From the NCBI GenBank assembly GCA_964445775.1, contig CAYUMH010000144.1:1-11084 (forward strand): DNA of 11,084 bases. The letters are read 5' to 3'. Positions 7,436-11,084 of this stretch are shown here, piece after piece (the first letter of the stretch is position 1; each line of letters begins with the position of its first letter). The DNA comes from Terrimonas sp964445775. GTDB taxonomy: Bacteria > Bacteroidota > Bacteroidia > Chitinophagales > Chitinophagaceae. The notes under the pieces are model-generated. The model was not told the DNA's origin and did no database searches. It saw nothing but the letters and a program-made list of their open reading frames with translations. Both the position numbers and the translations under genes were made by a program.

Positions 7436-7635
7436 ACCATTATACGCTAAGCAATGTTATAGAATCGTTAAGTAAACCTTAAAGGTTAAAGCATGTATAA
7501 GCCTAAACTTTTATTAAAAAGAGGATAACATATTGTTGATAAGCGAATAGAACGATGAACGGAGCGTCGCAACAATGCCCGGTTCATGTACAAAAGCCCG
7601 TAACATAAAAAATAAGCAATCAGTGGCTTGTAGTA
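7436..7635. other. Non-coding spacer between the receptor promoter and proB
   Basis: No credible gene was found in this 200-bp AT-rich part of the larger gap (7248-7635). The only clear symmetry is a 13-bp palindrome, AACCTTAAAGGTT, at 7475-7487 (6-bp arms around one base), upstream of the receptor's -33 region. It could be an operator, but nothing identifies a regulator. No convincing intrinsic terminator for proB is visible. A 6-bp ATGAAC/GTTCAT pairing around 7555-7590 is too weak to count. Confidence 0.5.
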
Positions 7636-8670
7636 TTACAACAGCACAATATCATCCACATGCGCGGCGATCACATTTTTTTCGCCGGTTTTTTGCTGCA
7701 GGTCGGCAGCAGAAAATCTTGCTTTGGCCACACCGATCACTTCATCTTCCGTTGTTTTAATTTGTATGGCTTCGCCCTTTAAAAATTTACCGTTGATCTG
7801 TGTAATACCTACCGTTAGTAAACTCTTTTTATGCTGCAAAGCTTTTACCGCACCGTTATCGATGGTTACGCTACCGGGTGTGATCGATCCGCTGGCCAGC
7901 CATTTTTGCCTGGCTTTTAAATTAGAAGGTTTAGCTAAAAACTGGGTTCCGTTTTTACCTTTCAACGCATGGGCAATGGCATTGGCGCCACCCAAACCAC
8001 AAATAATTACGGGTATGCCCAGTGAAATAGCCAGCCTGGCCGATGCCAGCTTGGACACCATACCTCCTAAGCCAACACTGCTTTTATCAGTGGTTACATA
8101 ACCCAGTATACCTGCATCAATTTTTTCTACAACGGGTATCACTTCTTTGCGGTCATTTAAAAAACCTCCCGCTGTGGTTACCAGTAATAAAGTGGCAGCA
8201 TTAAAACCCACAGCCAGTAAGGTTGCCAGCTCATCATTGTCCGAAAATTTTAACTCCAGGTTACTCACCAGGTCATTCTCATTCACTACCGGTAAAATAT
8301 CATGTCGCCAGAATGCTTCAAAAGTTTCTTTTAATTGTAAAAACTGTTTACGGTTGGCAAAGTGATGGCGTTCGCAAAGCGCCTGTGCCACTGTAATACC
8401 ATAAGGATGCAGGTGTTTATGGTATAAACGTATTAAGATAGGATTACCAATGGCAGCGGCGGCCTTACGTTCGGTAATAGTGCCCTGGTAATTATGAATA
8501 AAATTTTTACCGCTGCCTACCGCACCGCTCGATACCAGCACAATATTGTATTGTTTACGCAGCTCCGCTATTTCGGCCGCCAGTTTTTTTACAATGGCCG
8601 TACTGATAGCGCCGTTTTTACCGGTAATAGCCGCAGTACCCAGTTTTATTACAAGTACATTTTTTGACAT
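7636..8670 (-). CDS. proB: Glutamate 5-kinase (first step of proline biosynthesis)
   Basis: Encodes 344 residues, close to the usual 360-370 of the two-domain enzyme. It phosphorylates L-glutamate with ATP to gamma-glutamyl phosphate in the cytoplasm; the product is then reduced by ProA. The amino-acid-kinase domain shows the N-terminal lysine/glycine motif VIKLGTAAI (about 7-15) and SSGAVGSG (47-54). It also has AAAIGNP, ITVAQAL, the substrate-binding NEND (130-133) with KFSDNDELA (141-149), and GLGGMVSK (200-207), whose lysine corresponds to the ATP-site lysine of the family. A C-terminal PUA domain spans about 260-344. The start at 8670 (MSKNVLVIKLG) is chosen because the in-frame ATG at 8688 lies inside the upstream terminator hairpin. 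No proA lies next to it in this window, so gamma-glutamyl phosphate reductase must be encoded elsewhere. Nothing suggests loss of activity. Confidence 0.95.
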   Translation of the reverse strand: MSKNVLVIKLGTAAITGKNGAISTAIVKKLAAEIAELRKQYNIVLVSSGAVGSGKNFIHNYQGTITERKAAAAIGNPILIRLYHKHLHPYGITVAQALCERHHFANRKQFLQLKETFEAFWRHDILPVVNENDLVSNLELKFSDNDELATLLAVGFNAATLLLVTTAGGFLNDRKEVIPVVEKIDAGILGYVTTDKSSVGLGGMVSKLASARLAISLGIPVIICGLGGANAIAHALKGKNGTQFLAKPSNLKARQKWLASGSITPGSVTIDNGAVKALQHKKSLLTVGITQINGKFLKGEAIQIKTTEDEVIGVAKARFSAADLQQKTGEKNVIAAHVDDIVLL

Positions 8671-8673
8671 AAC

Positions 8674-8702
8674 AAAAAAAGCTTCCATTTTTGGAAGCTT
8701 TT
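8674..8702 (-). terminator. Strong intrinsic terminator after the tRNA, abutting the proB start
   Basis: Read on the minus strand, an 11-bp perfect stem (AAAAGCTTCCA with TGGAAGCTTTT) closes a 4-nt loop and runs into seven T residues. It begins one base after the tRNA discriminator base and ends three bases before the proB ATG at 8670. Its position and T run fit rho-independent termination of the tRNA transcript. Read-through RNA would place this hairpin where ribosomes must land for proB. Confidence 0.85.
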
Positions 8703-8703
8703 G

Positions 8704-8777
8704 TACCGGAGAGCAGACTTGAACTGCCGACCTTCGGGTTATGAATCCGATGCTCTAACCAGCTGAGCTACCCCGGC
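8704..8777 (-). tRNA. tRNA-Met (anticodon CAT), elongator type
   Basis: The 74-nt cloverleaf folds by eye. Acceptor GCCGGGG pairs with CTCCGGT, the D arm is GCTC/GAGC with an AGCTGGTTA loop, the anticodon loop is TTCATAA, the variable loop is AGGTC, and the T arm is GGCAG-TTCAAGT-CTGCT. The discriminator base is A and CCA is not encoded. The D arm and the G1:U72 pair differ from an initiator tRNA (C1/A72 mismatch). The 3' anticodon-stem strand has the initiator-like CCC, but its partner is GGA, leaving an A31:C39 mismatch. CAT could also mark the lysidine-modified tRNA-Ile2, which cannot be excluded by eye. Elongator Met is the most likely call. Confidence 0.88.
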
Positions 8778-8854
8778 ATCCACATTTCATAAGGGTGACA
8801 ACGATTAAAAACTAAAAGCAATTAGTTTGTAGTTGCCATTTGGCTAATGGGCGG

Positions 8855-8862
8855 CAAAAATA
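8855..8862 (-). promoter_or_regulatory. Bacteroidota-type -7 promoter element for the tRNA
   Basis: The minus strand reads TATTTTTG followed by CC, an exact TAnnTTTG match. It would start a transcript near 8850 with about 73 nt of leader before the tRNA. Runs of T on the minus strand at 8885-8891 and 8894-8901 lie just upstream and could act as an AT-rich upstream element. No clear -33 TTG is present. Confidence 0.5.
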
Positions 8863-8931
8863 CAACAAAAATGTTCTGATAAATAAAAAAACTAAAAAAA
8901 ATTACAACGAAATTTAAAGTACCTGCCTTCC

Positions 8932-9354
8932 TTACAGCTTCATTTCCAATATGGGGTAAGGTTTACCCATACCATCCAGCGGTTTTCTGTTATAAACCGT
9001 AAAGCCCATTTTTTGATAAAAGCCGGTCGCCTGCTTGTTTTGCTCATTTACATCTACTGCATTTACCTGTAATTGACCGATACAATACAATAACAATGTT
9101 TTGCCGATACCCTTTCCCATATGTGCGGGTAAAATGAACAGCATTTCCAGTTTCTGAGCTGCCACACCGGCAAATCCAACTACTTTATCATCCTCGCGGT
9201 ACACTACAAGGTTTACCTGTGGCAATATACCAGGCAACAGACCTTTAATTTCCTGTAAATAATCTTCCGTAATAAAATCATGGGTGGCCCTTACAGATGA
9301 TTCCCATATTGTGATCAATTCATCGTACATAGCGGGACTTGCTGCAACTATCAT
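8932..9354 (-). CDS. GNAT-family N-acetyltransferase, YjaB-like
   Basis: Encodes 140 residues, a single GNAT domain. It transfers acetyl from acetyl-CoA to an amine; the substrate is not known from sequence. The opening strand is MIVAAS. IWESSVRATHDFI (16-28) and the C-terminal VNEQNKQATGFYQKMGF ... GKPYPILEM closely match, from memory, the Escherichia coli protein YjaB (ATHDF, VNEQNxQAxGFYxKxGF, GKPYP). The acetyl-CoA pyrophosphate loop is LPAHMGKGIGKTLL, a good fit to the family's R/QxxGxG/A with M in place of R/Q. The start at 9354 keeps beta-strand 1 and aligns with the YjaB N-terminus; ATG at codon 9 would remove it. It lies 35 bp downstream of the lipoprotein gene but has its own perfect promoter element 4 bp before the ATG, so co-transcription is not required. 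Confidence 0.9.
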   Translation of the reverse strand: MIVAASPAMYDELITIWESSVRATHDFITEDYLQEIKGLLPGILPQVNLVVYREDDKVVGFAGVAAQKLEMLFILPAHMGKGIGKTLLLYCIGQLQVNAVDVNEQNKQATGFYQKMGFTVYNRKPLDGMGKPYPILEMKL

Positions 9355-9358
9355 CCGG

Positions 9359-9366
9359 CAAAATTA
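9359..9366 (-). promoter_or_regulatory. Bacteroidota-type -7 promoter element immediately before the acetyltransferase start
   Basis: The minus strand reads TAATTTTG, then CCGG, then ATG. This is an exact TAnnTTTG match whose expected start point (4-6 bp downstream) coincides with the start codon, predicting an mRNA with almost no leader. No clear -33 TTG at standard spacing was found. Confidence 0.5.
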
Positions 9367-9389
9367 CAGCAAAACAATGGCCGGTGTAT

Positions 9390-9863
9390 TTACTGCCGTT
9401 TCATCCGGGAGAACGGGTAACCGTTACAACCTTTTTTCGGATTGCTGCGGTCTGCTTCGGGGTAGTTTAATGCCTCCGCTTCATTTTTAGCCGTGTAGGT
9501 AGTAAAACAATAACCCCATAACCAGGGCTGCATATTACTGAAACGCATATAATCCACACGGGTGTACACCAGGCTATCCGGCGTTTTTTTAGGTACCTGG
9601 TAAGCAATAAAAAACTGTTTTGCCGTATCCCAGCGGATAATATGGTAACGGATACCGGGCGCCTGTATAAAGAGGGAATCGGTAACGGTATAAGTAATGC
9701 CGTAATCATCTATAAAACTGCCGGTAAGGCCCGGCGGAGCTTTCAATGTTAATGCCTGGTAACTCGTACTTTTTGTTTTACCGGCCATACAGGCCAGCAG
9801 CAACAGGCTAAAGCCTAACAGCATTACAAATATTTGCCGGGGTTGTATGATCGTTCTGCGCAT
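9390..9863 (-). CDS. Predicted lipoprotein of unknown function
   Basis: Encodes 157 residues. A basic n-region (MRRTIIQPRQ) and hydrophobic core lead to a lipobox LLAC with the acylated cysteine at residue 25. The residues after it (MAGKTKS) are basic and lack the acidic lipoprotein export signal described in Bacteroidota. The mature protein is therefore more likely anchored facing the periplasm than surface exposed. The rest is a compact beta-rich region with aromatic clusters (YHIIRWDTAKQFFIAYQVP, MQPWLWGYCFTTY) and a basic C-terminus. I recognise no family. A second ATG at codon 14 would also retain most of the signal core. It is divergent from the helicase gene (80-bp gap) and 35 bp upstream of the acetyltransferase on the same strand, so some co-transcription is possible. 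The lipoprotein call is solid; the function is open. Confidence 0.8.
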   Translation of the reverse strand: MRRTIIQPRQIFVMLLGFSLLLLACMAGKTKSTSYQALTLKAPPGLTGSFIDDYGITYTVTDSLFIQAPGIRYHIIRWDTAKQFFIAYQVPKKTPDSLVYTRVDYMRFSNMQPWLWGYCFTTYTAKNEAEALNYPEADRSNPKKGCNGYPFSRMKRQ

Positions 9864-9875
9864 TACTATTATTTT

Positions 9876-9889
9876 TTACAGGTTACAGG
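9876..9889. repeat. Two tandem copies of TTACAGG between divergent genes
   Basis: TTACAGG occurs twice with no gap, ending 54 bp before the helicase start and starting 12 bp upstream of the lipoprotein start. Half-site repeats of this size can bind a regulator, but two copies of seven bases may also be chance. Confidence 0.3.
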
Positions 9890-9943
9890 CCGGTTTCTTT
9901 CCTAAATTGCAGGTTTATTTAACGGCAAGCTTTAATTAACTAC

Positions 9944-11084
9944 ATGCATCCCTATATTCAAACATTACTTACCTGTATTGACCTCGAAGAGAAAGAACAA
10001 GTAAACAAATATAAGTTAGATCAGACACATTCATTAAAGCAACTGAAAGCGGAAGGGCTGGCCCTGCATCCCATTACCATTACCCGTAAAAACTTTGGTT
10101 ATGCCGACTATCCTGAAATAAGTTTCAGGATAAATTTCCCGCCCGAGGCCAGTATGTTCAGGGATGGCGCAGCCATTGAATGTTTTATTACCGGCGAAGA
10201 ACCTATTAAAGGCGTATTGCTGCAACTGGATGGCAAAGCCGGGGAGTGCCGTTTATTTGCCCCTGATTTTCCTGATTGGATCGAAGATCATGGTGTGGGC
10301 ATCAAACTATCGCCTGATACCCGCACCACCGGTGTGATGAAAAAATGTTTGAATGAGTTAGCACAAAACAAAGCGGTTTACCAGCTTTTTGAAACACTGC
10401 ACAGCAACACGGCTGTAACACCGGCAACAATACTTAACCATACAACCGTAACGCAATACTATAACAATAACCTGAATGCAAGCCAGCAGCAGGCCGTAGA
10501 AGCCATTGTACAAAACGAAAACGTTACTATCGTACACGGGCCTCCCGGTACTGGTAAAACTACCACGCTTATTGAAGCGATTAAACAACTTACACAACAG
10601 GGAAAAAAAATAGCCGTAGCAGCGCCCAGTAATACCGCAGTGGATAATATTGTTGCGGGCCTATTGCAACAAAACATCAATGTATTGCGGGTTGGCAATA
10701 CCAGTAAGGTAAGCGATAATATTTTCCCGCATACACCCGAAGGCAAACTGCACAACAGCAAACAGCTAAAAGAAATTAAAGAGCTGAAAAAACGTGCGGA
10801 AGAATTCAGGCGCATGGCATTAAAATATAAACGCAGCTTTGGTAAAGCCGAAAGAGAGCAACGTAACCTGTTGTTTAAAGAAGTAAAAAGCATCCGCACC
10901 ACCATTAAACAATTACAGGCCTATAACGAAGAAAAACTATTTAACGAAGCAGCCGTTATTGCGGGCACGCCTATCGGTTTATATGATAGTCAACTACAAA
11001 AACTAAACTTCGATACGCTAATTATTGACGAAGCAGGTCAATGCATCGAGCCGCTGGCCTGGTGTATTATTCCCCTGGCCCCTA
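9944..11084 (+). CDS. UPF1/IGHMBP2-like superfamily 1B helicase, 5' part (runs off the window)
   Basis: The frame is open from the ATG at 9944 (MHPYIQTLL) to the window edge, giving 380 codons without a stop. The product is an ATP-dependent DNA or RNA helicase/translocase. Residues 1-175 form the N-terminal beta-rich region typical of the IGHMBP2/UPF1 group (domain 1B-like: IECFITGEEPIKGVLLQL). The Q motif LNASQQQAV starts at 177. The Walker A GPPGTGKT is at 199-206, motif Ia APSNTAVD at 227-234, and the DEAGQ motif II at 362-366, just before the edge. A highly charged, probably coiled helical insertion spans about 269-335, followed by VIAGTP (motif Ib-like). The DEAGQ form, rather than DExH, supports the UPF1-like class. 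The C-terminal RecA domain lies outside the window. The gene is divergent from the lipoprotein gene. No exact TAnnTTTG element is visible upstream. Confidence 0.93.
   Translation, partial: MHPYIQTLLTCIDLEEKEQVNKYKLDQTHSLKQLKAEGLALHPITITRKNFGYADYPEISFRINFPPEASMFRDGAAIECFITGEEPIKGVLLQLDGKAGECRLFAPDFPDWIEDHGVGIKLSPDTRTTGVMKKCLNELAQNKAVYQLFETLHSNTAVTPATILNHTTVTQYYNNNLNASQQQAVEAIVQNENVTIVHGPPGTGKTTTLIEAIKQLTQQGKKIAVAAPSNTAVDNIVAGLLQQNINVLRVGNTSKVSDNIFPHTPEGKLHNSKQLKEIKELKKRAEEFRRMALKYKRSFGKAEREQRNLLFKEVKSIRTTIKQLQAYNEEKLFNEAAVIAGTPIGLYDSQLQKLNFDTLIIDEAGQCIEPLAWCIIPLAP

Noticed and set aside
7475..7487. Palindrome AACCTTAAAGGTT as a defined operator
   Set aside because: It is short and AT-rich with no second copy in the window and no regulator gene nearby; it is noted only as symmetry.
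7724..8101. 125-codon open frame on the plus strand
   Set aside because: It is antisense to proB, whose motifs are intact throughout.
8674..8777. tRNA as an integration (att) site for a mobile element
   Set aside because: No repeated copy of the tRNA 3' end, no integrase and no phage-like genes are seen; the neighbours are housekeeping genes.
10459..10905. 148-codon open frame on the minus strand, and a 79-codon one at 10358-10597
   Set aside because: Both lie antisense to the helicase frame, which carries all the expected helicase motifs. Their cysteine- and leucine-rich translations are typical of shadow frames.

Overview
The window looks like ordinary chromosomal sequence from a member of the Bacteroidota, most likely Chitinophagaceae or a close relative. 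The evidence is threefold. It holds a TonB-dependent-type receptor with a carboxypeptidase-like regulatory domain and a Bacteroidota-style barrel, and a very large surface protein with a SprA-like DG...RGxDxDYVINY signature. Shine-Dalgarno sequences are essentially absent. Three intergenic sequences match the Bacteroidota -7 promoter element TAnnTTTG exactly. No phage, transposase, integrase or CRISPR array is visible. This family-level placement is inference from gene content.

Layout, left to right. Positions 19-100 carry two adjacent arrays of 7-bp tandem repeats that end exactly at the stop codon of a large minus-strand gene (100-3672), which encodes a predicted outer-membrane or surface beta-barrel protein. 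Divergent from it, a small exported beta-rich protein is encoded on the plus strand (3745-4287). It converges on a 73-residue two-helix membrane protein on the minus strand (4348-4569). Next on the minus strand is an 848-residue outer-membrane receptor (4701-7247). Its roughly 175-nt leader is predicted to begin with a stable stem-loop at or near the transcription start. The 388-bp gap upstream holds that promoter and hairpin but no gene.

A compact minus-strand block follows: an elongator-type tRNA with anticodon CAT (8704-8777), a strong intrinsic terminator (8674-8702), and proB, encoding glutamate 5-kinase (7636-8670), whose start codon lies only three bases beyond the terminator's T run. 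Upstream of that, still on the minus strand, are a lipoprotein of unknown function (9390-9863) and a YjaB-like GNAT acetyltransferase (8932-9354). The acetyltransferase appears to have its own promoter placed so close to the ATG that its mRNA should be nearly leaderless. The right edge carries the first 380 codons of an UPF1/IGHMBP2-like superfamily 1B helicase (9944 to beyond 11084, plus strand).

The genes do not form one pathway. They are cell-envelope genes on the left and housekeeping genes (proline synthesis, tRNA, acetyltransferase, helicase) on the right. I see no convincing new multi-gene system. The most interesting signals are small: the double heptamer array, the terminator abutting proB, the 5'-terminal hairpin of the receptor mRNA, the near-leaderless acetyltransferase, and the EF-hand-like loop in the giant surface protein.
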